This document shows, piece by piece, positions 1-9,834 of a DNA stretch of 31,923 nucleotides. Source of the stretch: Turicibacter sp. GTDB lineage: Bacteria; Bacillota; Bacilli; MOL361; Turicibacteraceae. The stretch lies in NCBI GenBank assembly GCA_030531025.1, contig JAUMTV010000020.1, positions 1-31,923 on the forward strand, written 5' to 3'. The notes below the pieces were generated by a model. The model worked only from the letters and a program-made list of their open reading frames with translations. It was not told where the DNA came from and did not search any database. The stretch's first letter is position 1. Each line of letters starts with the position of its first letter. A program made the translations under genes and the position numbers.

Positions 1-33
1 ACATGCCGCATAAATTCTCTTTTTATTAATTGT

Positions 34-558
34 CTACTTGACAGGTACTACTCCATTATACCGTTCTTTTTTATCTTTAATAAAGTTTTCTAATGTTAAT
101 AGATCGACTTCTTGACATACGCCTTCAATAAATTTTAAGTTATTGTATTCAAATAATCCAATGAAAAATTTTTCATCAATAACATATGGAAGAAATAAAC
201 GGTCACTTCCCCAAACATTTAAATTCATGATTTCATTCTTCATCATCCAATGGAGCTCACCTTCATCACACTCAGAAATTTTACCTTCATATTGCTTCGC
301 AACATAAACATACATCATTTCTTCAATTCCATTAAAGTTCGAATAATAACAAGCACCTATTAAAATAGGTTCAACAATCTTTAACCCGGATTCTTCTAAA
401 ACTTCACGAATGACACACTCAAGTGTTGTTTCATTAACCTCTACCTTTCCACCTAATCCATTCCACTTGCCTTCATGAACATCATTTTCTTTTTTATTAC
501 GATATAACATTAAAACTTGATCATCTTTAAAAATATAACAGAGTGTCGTTTCTAACAT
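34..558 (-). CDS. NUDIX hydrolase (MutT/8-oxo-dGTP diphosphatase-like)
   Basis: A 174-residue protein with a complete Nudix box: G37, then E43 after five residues, then R51-E52-x2-E55-E56-x-G58 after seven more. This is the Mg-binding pyrophosphohydrolase motif that cleaves nucleoside diphosphate-X compounds. The N-terminal half resembles MutT/YtkD-type 8-oxo-dGTP diphosphatases; the C-terminal ~90 residues extend past the minimal domain. Substrate cannot be told from sequence. The ATG is preceded by GAGGTG at good spacing. That ribosome binding site lies directly behind the pyk terminator (570-597), with no room for a separate promoter, so expression probably depends on read-through from pyk. 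The family is certain; the substrate is not. Confidence 0.88.
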   Translation of the reverse strand: MLETTLCYIFKDDQVLMLYRNKKENDVHEGKWNGLGGKVEVNETTLECVIREVLEESGLKIVEPILIGACYYSNFNGIEEMMYVYVAKQYEGKISECDEGELHWMMKNEIMNLNVWGSDRLFLPYVIDEKFFIGLFEYNNLKFIEGVCQEVDLLTLENFIKDKKERYNGVVPVK

Positions 559-569
559 AATTCACCTCA

Positions 570-597
570 TGAAAAAAGAGGGGAAATCCCCTCTTTA
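570..597 (-). terminator. Intrinsic terminator of pyk
   Basis: Inverted repeat AAAGAGGGGA / TCCCCTCTTT with a short loop, followed on the minus strand by TTTTTT. It sits between the pyk stop codon and the NUDIX ribosome binding site. Confidence 0.88.
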
Positions 598-613
598 ATT
601 AAACGAAATTAAA

Positions 614-2047
614 TTATTTAACTTCGTGAATTTTCATTAAGTTAGTGTTTCCTTCACCTGCAGGTAATCCAGCAGTAACAACTGCGATATCTCCTGATTC
701 TAATCCAGCGAAATCTTCAGCAACTTTAGCAGCTGTAGCTAATAATTCATCAGTATTTGCTGTTTCTTCAACAACAACTGGTTGAACTCCCCAGTATAAT
801 GCTAAAGATGTAGCTGTTTTTTCGCAAGAAGTTGCAGCAACAACTGGCGCAGATGGACGGTATTTAGAGATTGCACGAGCAGTAGCTCCTGATTGTGTAC
901 AAGCGATAACAGCTTGAGCTCCTAAATCTTCTACAGTATCAGCAACAGCTAATCCCATAGCTGAAGATACGTTACGTGTAGATGAAGCCATAGCGCGAGC
1001 GATGATTTCTTGGTGATCTAAAGCTTGCTCAGTACGACGAGCGATGCGAGCCATTGTTTCAACAGCTTCTAATGGATATTGTCCAGCAGCTGATTCTCCT
1101 GATAACATGATTGCATCAGTTCCATCGAAGATTGCGTTAGCAACGTCAGATACTTCAGCACGTGTAGGACGTGGATTTTTTTGCATAGACTCTAACATTT
1201 GAGTTGCAGTTACAACGATTTTTCCTGCAGCATTACATTTAGCGATGATTTCTTTTTGGATTAATGGTACATCTTCAGCTGGTACTTCTACCCCTAAATC
1301 TCCACGAGCAACCATGATTCCGTCAACAACTTCAAGGATTGAATCCATGTTGTCAACACCTTCTTGGTTTTCGATTTTAGCGATGATTTGAGTATGAGTA
1401 TTTCCTTGCTCAGCGAAGATTTCGCGGATAGCTAATACGTCTTCTGCACGACGAACGAATGATGCAGCGATGTAATCAACTTGCATTTCACATCCGAAGA
1501 TCATATCTGCACGATCTTTTTCAGAAATGAATGGCATGTTTAATTTAGCACCTGGAACGTTGATTCCACGACGGTCTTTAACGAATGCAGAGTTTTTAAC
1601 TGTACATACGATTTCTTGGTTTTCTTGATCTAACTCAGTAACTGTTAATTCAACATATCCATCGTCAACTAAGATTGTTCCACCAACTTCAACGTCGTTG
1701 ATTAATCCTGGGTAAGTGATAGAGAATTTTTCAGTTGTTCCTAATACTTCGTTCATAGCAACGCGTACAGTTTGACCAGCAACTAAGTCAACTCCACCAT
1801 TTTCAAATAAGTGAGTACGGATTTCAGGTCCTTTAGTATCTAATAAGATAGCTACGTGAGTTCCTTTTTCTTTGTTGATTTCACGGATTAAGTCCATACG
1901 AGCTTTTTGCTCTGCATGATCACCGTGAGAGAAGTTACAACGGATACAGTTCATTCCTGCATCTACTAATTTTGATAACATTTCTTTTGGTTCTGATTTA
2001 GGACCAATTGTACAAATCATTTTTGTGTTTTTGAAAGTATGTTTCAT
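614..2047 (-). CDS. pyk: Pyruvate kinase
   Basis: A 477-residue pyruvate kinase, which converts phosphoenolpyruvate and ADP to pyruvate and ATP in the last step of glycolysis. Visible hallmarks are the N-terminal TKMICTIGPKS segment, the NFSHGDH motif, IAKIENQEG with the catalytic lysine, MVARGDLGVE, and ATQMLESM followed by the PTRAEVSDVANAIFDG region. The length matches the short form (E. coli PykF type); the extra C-terminal PEP-utilising domain of B. subtilis Pyk (about 585 residues) is absent. The ATG has AAAGGAG upstream. It lies 58 bases after pfkA with no terminator between, so the two glycolytic genes form an operon, as in Bacillus. Confidence 0.98.
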   Translation of the reverse strand: MKHTFKNTKMICTIGPKSEPKEMLSKLVDAGMNCIRCNFSHGDHAEQKARMDLIREINKEKGTHVAILLDTKGPEIRTHLFENGGVDLVAGQTVRVAMNEVLGTTEKFSITYPGLINDVEVGGTILVDDGYVELTVTELDQENQEIVCTVKNSAFVKDRRGINVPGAKLNMPFISEKDRADMIFGCEMQVDYIAASFVRRAEDVLAIREIFAEQGNTHTQIIAKIENQEGVDNMDSILEVVDGIMVARGDLGVEVPAEDVPLIQKEIIAKCNAAGKIVVTATQMLESMQKNPRPTRAEVSDVANAIFDGTDAIMLSGESAAGQYPLEAVETMARIARRTEQALDHQEIIARAMASSTRNVSSAMGLAVADTVEDLGAQAVIACTQSGATARAISKYRPSAPVVAATSCEKTATSLALYWGVQPVVVEETANTDELLATAAKVAEDFAGLESGDIAVVTAGLPAGEGNTNLMKIHEVK

Positions 2048-2105
2048 TTCCTAGTACGCTCCTTTTAAGTTATATTCAATAATCTTACTTCAACTAATAG
2101 TTTGA

Positions 2106-3071
<966 letters not shown>

Positions 3072-3127
3072 TCACCTCACACTAGAATTTTGATCATCAT
3101 CCATTTAATGAAGATTATTCCTCACAT

Positions 3128-3156
3128 ATTATATCAGTATTTTCAATATTTATAAA
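3128..3156 (-). promoter_or_regulatory. Extended -10 promoter of pfkA-pyk
   Basis: The minus strand reads TTTATA, 17 bases, then TATAAT, with TG one base upstream of the -10 box (TGATATAAT). The perfect -10 with the TG extension compensates for a poor -35. It lies about 65 bases upstream of the pfkA start. Confidence 0.65.
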
Positions 3157-3176
3157 TCTTTTCCTCTCGGTTTCTA

Positions 3177-6100
3177 TCATGAAACCGCTATTATTTTACT
3201 AAGATTGAGATTTTTTTCATTATTTCGGATATTGATTCTTCCGTTAACCGCTATCACTTTTCCCAGAAGGTTACGATAGTCACTTTTATAGCTATCAGAA
3301 AAAATAGTGACGGTTAATGACATATGTTCGTCTGTTATATCCATAAATGCCATTAATTTCCCTTTTTTATCTCTAATTTCCCTGAATTTCTCTACAAAAC
3401 CGACAAATGTTGCCTGTGATAGCGTAAGATTTGCAATATCACTAGGATAATACCATCCATTTTCCTTAGCCGCATCAGCCATTAAGTAAATTGGATGAGT
3501 TTTTAAGTAAAATCCTAATAAATCTTTTTCTCGTTTCATTAACTCTAGTTGCGAAAAATTTTTCCTTAATACTTGAATCTCAAAATCAGTTTCAAATAAA
3601 CCGCCATCATATTTAGAAAAATCAAGAATGGCTCCTAAATTATGATGCAGTGTCATTCGATTATAACCAAATTCATCTAATGCTCCAACATCTATTAAAC
3701 ATTCATAAGCTCTTTGATTCATAAAACGTTTCGTTCTAATAACAAAATCATAAACCGACTTAAATAAGCCAGCTTCACGCTCTTCAACTAGCTGACGAGC
3801 TAAATTCAATCCAATATGCTTAATTGGTAACAAACTAAAACGAATAGCTTTTCCTTCAATTTGATAAACTAATCCGCTCGAATTCACAGATGGCGGTAAA
3901 ATAGATAAGTTTAGTTGCTTAGCTTCTTTAATATATTGAGCAGTATGTCGCTCACTTCCGATGACGTTTGTTAAGGCAACGCTCATAAAATAAGCGGGAT
4001 AGTGAGCTTTTAAATAAGCCATTTGATAAGCAACCATACTATAAGCAACAGCATGACTACGATTAAATCCGTAATTTGCAAACTTTAAGATCAAGGCATA
4101 AAGTTGGGTAGCAATTTCTACAGCGTAGCCTCTTTCAACAGCTTTAGAAACAAACTTTCGTTCTTCTTCCTCTAGCACATCTTTTTTCTTTTTAGAGACA
4201 GCGCGTCTTAATACATCTGCTTCAGCTAGTGTATAACCTGATACCACATGGGCAATCTGCATAATTTGTTCTTGATAAACAATAATCCCATACGTATCAT
4301 GTAAAATCCCTTGTAAACTCGGATGATAATAATCAATAGGTTGTTGCTCATGCTTTCTAGCTGCAAAAAGAGGAATACTCTCCATAGGTCCTGGTCTAAA
4401 TAATGCGTTACAAGCAACAATATCTTCTAAAGATGATGGACGAACTTTCTTTAAAACCTGTCGCATTCCCTCAGACTCTAACTGGAACACTCCAGTTGTT
4501 TGACCTTTTGCTATCATCTCATACGTTTTAGCATCATTAAACTCAATTTTTGTTATATCAAATGTTGGATCAGATTTCTTTTTAATCAAGGAAGTAATTT
4601 GCTGTAACATATTTAAGTTTTTTAAACCTAAAAAATCCATCTTCAACAGTCCAATGGTTTCTAAATCTTCTGCTTCATATTGAGAAACATAAATTCCGGT
4701 CGGACCTTCCATAATAGCAGTATAATCCGTTAAGTCATGATCACTAATAATTACTCCAGCAGCATGAATTGACGTATGACGAGGTAGTCCTTCAATTTTC
4801 ATCGCTTCTTGATAAATAGACTCTAATTTCGGATAGCTTAAAAAGAATTCACGTAACTCTCGGTTTTGTTCATAAATTTGTTTTAAAGTCATTCCTGAGT
4901 AAATAAAAGCAGCTACTTTATTAATTAATTGAGTTTCAACATCATGAATACGAGCTAAATCACGCCAGGCTAAACGTGACTGAAAAGTTCCAAACGTCGT
5001 AATTTGTACCACACATCTAGAACCATACTTAGTCTGTACATATTCGATAACTTCATCACGACGATTATCTTGAAAATCTACGTCAATATCTGGCATCGTT
5101 ATGCGCTCAGGATTTAAAAAACGCTCAAATAATAGCTTATATTTAATAGGATCTACGTTTGTAATTCCTAAAACATATGAAACAATCGATCCCGCTGCAG
5201 ACCCCCTACCCGGGCCTACAAAAATTTGATTCATTTTAGCATATTTAATAAAATCCCAAACAATTAAGAAGTAATCGGCAAATCCCATTTCTTTGATAAT
5301 CGATAATTCATAACTTAATCGATTTTTATGAATAGACGATAATTCTTCACCATAACGCTTCACTAAACCTTTATAACAAAGTGCTTCTAAATAACTATCT
5401 GAAGCAATTCCTTCAGGTGTCGAGAATTTTGGTAACAATTGTTGATGTAGCGGAATTTCAACATGACAACTTAAAACAATTTCATTTGAGACTTCAATTG
5501 CTTCTAGATGATCACAAAATAGTGCGCGCATCTCGTCCTCTGTTTTAAAATAGCGCTCAACATCTTGAATTTCTGTTTGTGTGACTGATTGATTCTCCTT
5601 AATGGCAGTTAAAAAGGTTAACGTTTTGGCATCTTCTTTTTCAAGATACCGTACATCATTTAAAGCAACTGTTTTTAATCCTACAGTTTTCGCCCAATGA
5701 ATTAAATGTTGAGAAATTTCATATGTCCGATGATTCACACGCAAAAGTCCAACATAAAGATGTTTCAGTTTGCTCAAATACTTATCATAATATCTAGCTA
5801 AATATTCTTCTTGACGTTGCTCAATCAATGAAACTAAAAAGCCTTGTTCTCCACTTGTAATAACTATCAAGTCTGATGAATAAGCAATGACTTCTTCAAC
5901 TTTTACTTCTCCACCTTCTAATGCAACAGTAGAAGCTAACTTTAATAAAGACTGATAACCTTTATTCGTTTTAGCAATTAACGTCCAATCATCTTTAAAG
6001 CCGTCCGCTTTTACTTTTAAGCTCATCCCAATAATCGGCTTAATCCCTGCCACCTGACAGGCTTTATAAAACTTGATGGCGCTATGCATCGTCCCTTCTT

Positions 6101-6218
6101 CCACTAGAGCTAGTGATTTTAATTGCCATGAGGTTGCTAAATTAACATAATCAGCTAATTTGATGGAACTTGTTAATAACGAATAAGCTGATCTTACCTG
6201 TAAATGTGTAAATCCCAT
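3177..6218 (-). CDS. dnaE: DNA polymerase III alpha subunit, DnaE type
   Basis: A replicative polymerase of about 1013 residues. It starts with a degenerate PHP domain (FTHLQVRSAYSLL, where active PHP domains have HLH). The C-family palm carries the catalytic PDIDVDF at residues 376-382. A helix-hairpin-helix region follows and a C-terminal OB fold starts near residue 930. There is no exonuclease domain, so this is DnaE and a separate PolC is expected elsewhere; in Bacillus DnaE extends RNA primers on the lagging strand. The frame stays open 25 codons further upstream to 6293, but I start at the ATG at 6218. It gives the family's usual MGFTHLQ beginning, has AGGGG five bases upstream, and a consensus promoter lies inside the alternative extension. 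Confidence 0.96.
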   Translation of the reverse strand: MGFTHLQVRSAYSLLTSSIKLADYVNLATSWQLKSLALVEEGTMHSAIKFYKACQVAGIKPIIGMSLKVKADGFKDDWTLIAKTNKGYQSLLKLASTVALEGGEVKVEEVIAYSSDLIVITSGEQGFLVSLIEQRQEEYLARYYDKYLSKLKHLYVGLLRVNHRTYEISQHLIHWAKTVGLKTVALNDVRYLEKEDAKTLTFLTAIKENQSVTQTEIQDVERYFKTEDEMRALFCDHLEAIEVSNEIVLSCHVEIPLHQQLLPKFSTPEGIASDSYLEALCYKGLVKRYGEELSSIHKNRLSYELSIIKEMGFADYFLIVWDFIKYAKMNQIFVGPGRGSAAGSIVSYVLGITNVDPIKYKLLFERFLNPERITMPDIDVDFQDNRRDEVIEYVQTKYGSRCVVQITTFGTFQSRLAWRDLARIHDVETQLINKVAAFIYSGMTLKQIYEQNRELREFFLSYPKLESIYQEAMKIEGLPRHTSIHAAGVIISDHDLTDYTAIMEGPTGIYVSQYEAEDLETIGLLKMDFLGLKNLNMLQQITSLIKKKSDPTFDITKIEFNDAKTYEMIAKGQTTGVFQLESEGMRQVLKKVRPSSLEDIVACNALFRPGPMESIPLFAARKHEQQPIDYYHPSLQGILHDTYGIIVYQEQIMQIAHVVSGYTLAEADVLRRAVSKKKKDVLEEEERKFVSKAVERGYAVEIATQLYALILKFANYGFNRSHAVAYSMVAYQMAYLKAHYPAYFMSVALTNVIGSERHTAQYIKEAKQLNLSILPPSVNSSGLVYQIEGKAIRFSLLPIKHIGLNLARQLVEEREAGLFKSVYDFVIRTKRFMNQRAYECLIDVGALDEFGYNRMTLHHNLGAILDFSKYDGGLFETDFEIQVLRKNFSQLELMKREKDLLGFYLKTHPIYLMADAAKENGWYYPSDIANLTLSQATFVGFVEKFREIRDKKGKLMAFMDITDEHMSLTVTIFSDSYKSDYRNLLGKVIAVNGRINIRNNEKNLNLSKIIAVS

Positions 6219-6264
6219 TCGAACCCCTACCATTTCCTTATAATATAAACGTTTGTTCGCTTTG

Positions 6265-6293
6265 ATTTTAGCATAGAAAAAGACCACTGGCAA
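6265..6293 (-). promoter_or_regulatory. Sigma-A-type promoter of dnaE
   Basis: TTGCCA, 17 bases, TAAAAT on the minus strand, placing the transcript start about 40 bases before the dnaE ATG at 6218. Its position argues against the longer dnaE reading frame. Confidence 0.75.
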
Positions 6294-6338
6294 TCATCCA
6301 TAGTCTTTCCACAGTATTGAATTTTATACATTAAAAAG

Positions 6339-7298
6339 TTAACTTAATTCTTTTAAATACGTTAAACAAGTTTTTTCTAATTCATCTAATAATAACTTAC
6401 AGTCATCCCATGTCTTAACCATGGCACCTGATGCCTTAGGATGACCACCACCTTCAAATTTAGCAGCTACTTCATTAATAATAGGTCCATTTGAACGAAT
6501 ATTGGCACGAATACGCCCATCTTCATTTTCAAAGAAGCAAACCCAAACACGAATTCCTTCAATATTAGCTAGCGTATTAACTAATGCTGAACGTGTACCA
6601 GTCGTTAATCCATATGATTCTTGAACCTCTTTAGACATTTTAAAGTAAGCAACACCTGCATCACTGACTTCAAATTGACTTAAAACAAATCCTTGTGCTT
6701 GAACAATATTTAAAGGACGACGGTATAATAACTCATGAATTTTATTACGATCAATATCACAATCATATAAAAAACTAGCAGCAGCTAATGTATGCTTTGT
6801 TGTATTATCATATAAGAAACGTCCACTATCAGCAATAATCCCTGTATATAAGTGCTCAGCTGATTTTAAAGGCATCTTTAAATTATATTGTTCTTCATTA
6901 GCTAAAAATAAATTAACGACAATCTCAGATGTTGCAGTTGCTTTCGTATCTACATAATTAATTTCAGCATAATCTTCAACGACTGGATGATGATCTAACT
7001 TAATAAGCTTAGCTCCTAACTTATAACGCCCATCATCAATTCGAGCTGAATTAGCTGTATCCATAATAAAAACTAAAGCATCTTCATACTCTTCATCACT
7101 GACCTCATCCATTACCCCCATCCATGCTAATGATGGTTCTGTAAATCCAACTGTTTTAACAACCTTTTGCGGATAATTATAACGAATTAACTCCGCTAAT
7201 CCTAATTGAGAACCAAGTGCATCCGGATCTGGACTCACATGACGATGAATAATGATTTTATTAAACGTAACGATTTGACTCCAAATTTCATTTAACAT
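6339..7298 (-). CDS. nrnA: Bifunctional oligoribonuclease / PAP phosphatase NrnA
   Basis: A 319-residue DHH/DHHA1 phosphoesterase. NrnA degrades nanoRNAs of 2-5 nucleotides and dephosphorylates 3'-phosphoadenosine 5'-phosphate; in Firmicutes it replaces E. coli Orn and CysQ. The metal-binding motifs are all present: D24-x-D26 in HVSPDPDALGS, D80 in FIMDTA, DHH at 102-104, GIIADSGRF, and the DHHA1 GGGHPKASGA motif near residue 276. The ATG follows GAGGTG. It lies upstream of dnaE, as in Bacillus apart from ytrI. No terminator separates it from dnaE, so some co-transcription is likely beside the internal dnaE promoter. Confidence 0.95.
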   Translation of the reverse strand: MLNEIWSQIVTFNKIIIHRHVSPDPDALGSQLGLAELIRYNYPQKVVKTVGFTEPSLAWMGVMDEVSDEEYEDALVFIMDTANSARIDDGRYKLGAKLIKLDHHPVVEDYAEINYVDTKATATSEIVVNLFLANEEQYNLKMPLKSAEHLYTGIIADSGRFLYDNTTKHTLAAASFLYDCDIDRNKIHELLYRRPLNIVQAQGFVLSQFEVSDAGVAYFKMSKEVQESYGLTTGTRSALVNTLANIEGIRVWVCFFENEDGRIRANIRSNGPIINEVAAKFEGGGHPKASGAMVKTWDDCKLLLDELEKTCLTYLKELS

Positions 7299-7329
7299 AA
7301 TTTCACCTCTAAGCGCATATAATGATTAA

Positions 7330-7338
7330 ATTATATCA
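7330..7338 (-). promoter_or_regulatory. Extended -10 promoter of nrnA
   Basis: TGATATAAT on the minus strand, an exact extended -10 element, about 30 bases before the nrnA start. No good -35 is visible. Confidence 0.6.
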
Positions 7339-7375
7339 TAACCTCTTCAAATTACATTATCGAATACCTACCTAA

Positions 7376-7408
7376 TTAAAAAGCGGGATCCTATATAGAA
7401 TCCCGCTT
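7376..7408 (-). terminator. Terminator of ackA
   Basis: Strong hairpin AAGCGGGATTC / GGATCCCGCTT with a short loop, followed by TTTAATT on the minus strand. The other flank is also T-rich on the plus strand. Confidence 0.88.
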
Positions 7409-7429
7409 CTTTTTATAATTTATTAATTA

Positions 7430-8617
7430 TTACTTAACAAATGCGTAAGTATCTTTTGCAATCATTAACTCTTCGTTTGTTGGAATTGCAAATACTTTGA
7501 TTTTTGAATCAGCTGTTGAAATTAAAGCTTCTTCTCCCATCACATTGTTTGCTTGCTCATCTAATTGAATTCCTAACGCTCCTAAACGCTCAACAACTGC
7601 TTTACGAACTGGAATAGAGTTTTCACCGATACCAGCTGTAAAGACGATTGCATCTACACCACCTAAGTATACAAAGTATGATCCAACGTAGTCACAAATA
7701 CGTTTAATGAATAAGTTGAACGCGATTGTTCCACGCTCATCACCTTCAGCAACTAATTTTAAGATGTCGCGCATATCTGAAGAAACTCCAGATACTCCAT
7801 ATAATCCTGATTCTTTGTTTAATGCATTAACTGCTTGATCAATCGTTAAGTTTTCTTTTTCCATAACGAATGGTAAAACAGCTGGGTCAACATCTCCTGA
7901 ACGTGTTCCCATCATGATTCCTGCTAATGGAGTGAATCCCATTGTTGTATCTACTGAGTGTCCACCTTTAACTGCTGATAATGATCCACCATTTCCGATA
8001 TGAATTGTAATGATTTTAGTCTCTGCTAATGGTTTTTCTAATAATTCAGCACAACGCTCTGCAACATATTGGTGAGAAGTTCCGTGGAATCCGTATTTAC
8101 GTACTCCGTATTTTGTATACCAATCATATTTTACTGGATATAAGTATGCATCTTTGTCCATTGTTTGATGGAATGCTGTATCGAATACAGCAACAGAAAC
8201 GGCATGTGGTAATTCTTTCATGAATGCTTTAATTCCTAAAGCATTTGCTGGATTGTGAAGTGGCGCTAATTCTGATAAAGCTTCGATTTCTGCTAACACT
8301 TCTGGTGTCACGACTACTGAGCGATCAAATTTTTCTCCACCATGAACAACACGGTGTCCAACTCCACTAATTTCATCGTAGCTAGAAACGATTTTTAAAT
8401 CTAATAATGCTTCTAATAATAAGTGAACAGCTACGCTATGATCTTTGATTGGTAATACTTTTTCGATTTTTTGATCTTCGAATTTGATGTTGAAAACTCC
8501 GTCTTCAAATCCAATACGCTCAACTAAACCTTTAGTAATTACTGTTTGAGCTGGCATTTCTAATAATTGAAATTTTAATGATGAACTTCCTGCATTGACT
8601 GATAAAATTTTAGTCAT
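7430..8617 (-). CDS. ackA: Acetate kinase
   Basis: A 395-residue acetate kinase, which makes ATP from acetyl phosphate and ADP in overflow and fermentative metabolism. ASKHA-family signatures are visible: ILSVNAGSSSLKF at the N-terminus, GHRVVHGGEKF, VFDTAFHQTM, GTSHQYV, IHIGNGGS, and MGTRSGDVDP. The frame stays open for 34 codons upstream, but those codons have no family similarity and run into ytxK. The ATG at 8617 has GGAGGG seven bases upstream and yields the standard MTKILSVNAG start. It lies 16 bases after ytxK and shares its promoter. AckA normally works with Pta, which is not in this window. Confidence 0.97.
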   Translation of the reverse strand: MTKILSVNAGSSSLKFQLLEMPAQTVITKGLVERIGFEDGVFNIKFEDQKIEKVLPIKDHSVAVHLLLEALLDLKIVSSYDEISGVGHRVVHGGEKFDRSVVVTPEVLAEIEALSELAPLHNPANALGIKAFMKELPHAVSVAVFDTAFHQTMDKDAYLYPVKYDWYTKYGVRKYGFHGTSHQYVAERCAELLEKPLAETKIITIHIGNGGSLSAVKGGHSVDTTMGFTPLAGIMMGTRSGDVDPAVLPFVMEKENLTIDQAVNALNKESGLYGVSGVSSDMRDILKLVAEGDERGTIAFNLFIKRICDYVGSYFVYLGGVDAIVFTAGIGENSIPVRKAVVERLGALGIQLDEQANNVMGEEALISTADSKIKVFAIPTNEELMIAKDTYAFVK

Positions 8618-8633
8618 GACGATACCCTCCATT

Positions 8634-9620
8634 TTATTTGTTAAGTTTAATCCAATTTTCAATACGTGTGAGCATCTTATTAAATTGATGCGGATCATTG
8701 AAATTCGGTAATTGTGCAACTAATACTTCACCAACTGGTTTAACCTGTTCTCCATTTTTTTGAATAATAAATAAACTTTTTCCAAGTTCATCTTGTTTAA
8801 ATAGAGTTGTTGGTAACTGCAATAAAGCCTGAATATTTGCCTTTGATGTCAGTAACTGATGAAACGCTTGCGACTGAGGCTGGCTAAATAAATCATTTGG
8901 AATAACGTAAAAAGCATATCCACCCGGCTTTAAGTAATTAAGATGATTCTCAATTAATAAATAAGGCAGATAGTTGACACCTTGATTAGCTAACGTTAAT
9001 TCTAACTCATTAACTTCTTCTTTTTCTAACTGTCCTTCAGGTAAATCTCCTATGATTAAATCGAGCGGATCGATAAATAATGGTTTTAACGAACTTTGCT
9101 GATAAAACTGAACTGCATACTCTTGCATATCAGAAAGTGTACAAGCAATCTTTAATAAATCACGATCAACTTCAACCCCATAAATTTCTTGTGGTTCAGT
9201 TTGTAGATGATTTAAAATTGCAGTCAGTAAATTAGCAGTTCCAACCGTAAGGTCGGCCATTCGAACCTCATTAAAGTTTTTAATAAACTTAGAGATTAAA
9301 TATCCTAAAATAAGAGCAATTGAATCTGGTGTCATAATTGCATTTGTTAAACGTTCTGATTTTAGTCCTTTCAAAATCGCCAACTGAAGCGCTTTTCTTA
9401 TTTCCTCTTGTGTAAACTCTAACCCCTCTAGTGTAGCATATTGCTTTTGTAAAGCTTCCTTCGACTCTTCACTAATCGATTGGTTAATTTCTTGCGACAT
9501 GATATTTTGACAAGATTCGCACATCGCATGTAGATAACTCATCCTAAGCTCCGAGCTAATGATCATCGAGGTTTCATCTACGAGATCAAATAGTTGTTCA
9601 ATTACTTCAGGTCTAAGCAC
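8634..9620 (-). CDS. ytxK: YtxK-like class I SAM-dependent methyltransferase
   Basis: A 328-residue protein resembling N6-adenine-type DNA methyltransferases of the YtxK family. A helical N-terminal domain covers roughly residues 1-115. A Rossmann core with the SAM-binding segment ADLTVGTANLL and the acidic YGVEVDRDLL strand follows. Where catalytic N6-adenine methylases have (D/N)PPY, this protein has GDLPEG, so the target or activity is unclear. The start is GTG, chosen because GGTG lies at normal spacing and the reading frame fits. It precedes ackA by 16 bases, the same pairing as in Bacillus (ytxK-ackA). Function in cells is not established. Confidence 0.88.
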   Translation of the reverse strand: MLRPEVIEQLFDLVDETSMIISSELRMSYLHAMCESCQNIMSQEINQSISEESKEALQKQYATLEGLEFTQEEIRKALQLAILKGLKSERLTNAIMTPDSIALILGYLISKFIKNFNEVRMADLTVGTANLLTAILNHLQTEPQEIYGVEVDRDLLKIACTLSDMQEYAVQFYQQSSLKPLFIDPLDLIIGDLPEGQLEKEEVNELELTLANQGVNYLPYLLIENHLNYLKPGGYAFYVIPNDLFSQPQSQAFHQLLTSKANIQALLQLPTTLFKQDELGKSLFIIQKNGEQVKPVGEVLVAQLPNFNDPHQFNKMLTRIENWIKLNK

Positions 9621-9651
9621 TAAAAATCACCTCTTCATGATATACACATTG

Positions 9652-9680
9652 ATTTTACTACAACTTTAAGTTAATGTCAC
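9652..9680 (-). promoter_or_regulatory. Sigma-A-type promoter of ytxK-ackA
   Basis: GTGACA, 17 bases, TAAAAT on the minus strand, about 30 bases before the ytxK GTG. No other promoter is needed for ackA. Confidence 0.7.
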
Positions 9681-9803
9681 TGCTTTAGCCCAAAAAATGT
9701 TATAACCTTTATTTAAATTTTCACTCTAATAAAAAGCGCTTAACTGTAACTTTGTGCAATATTTCCCTAACTTTTTATAATTTCATCTAGATGTTTTTAC
9801 ATG

Positions 9804-9834
9804 AAAAATGAGTAAAACATTTGTTTTACTCATT
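9804..9834 (-). terminator. Terminator of ytfI-ytfJ
   Basis: Inverted repeat AATGAGTAAAAC / GTTTTACTCATT followed by TTTC on the minus strand. The ytfJ stop codon lies inside the first stem arm. Confidence 0.85.

Noticed and set aside
3160..3185. GGTTTC / GAAACC hairpin at the dnaE stop as a terminator
   Set aside because: It is followed by GAGAGGAAAAG and not by a T run on the minus strand.
6219..6293. N-terminal extension of DnaE
   Set aside because: It contains a consensus promoter for dnaE and lacks family similarity; the ATG at 6218 gives the normal start.
8618..8719. N-terminal extension of AckA
   Set aside because: It overlaps the end of ytxK and precedes the proper ribosome binding site and MTKILSVNAG start.
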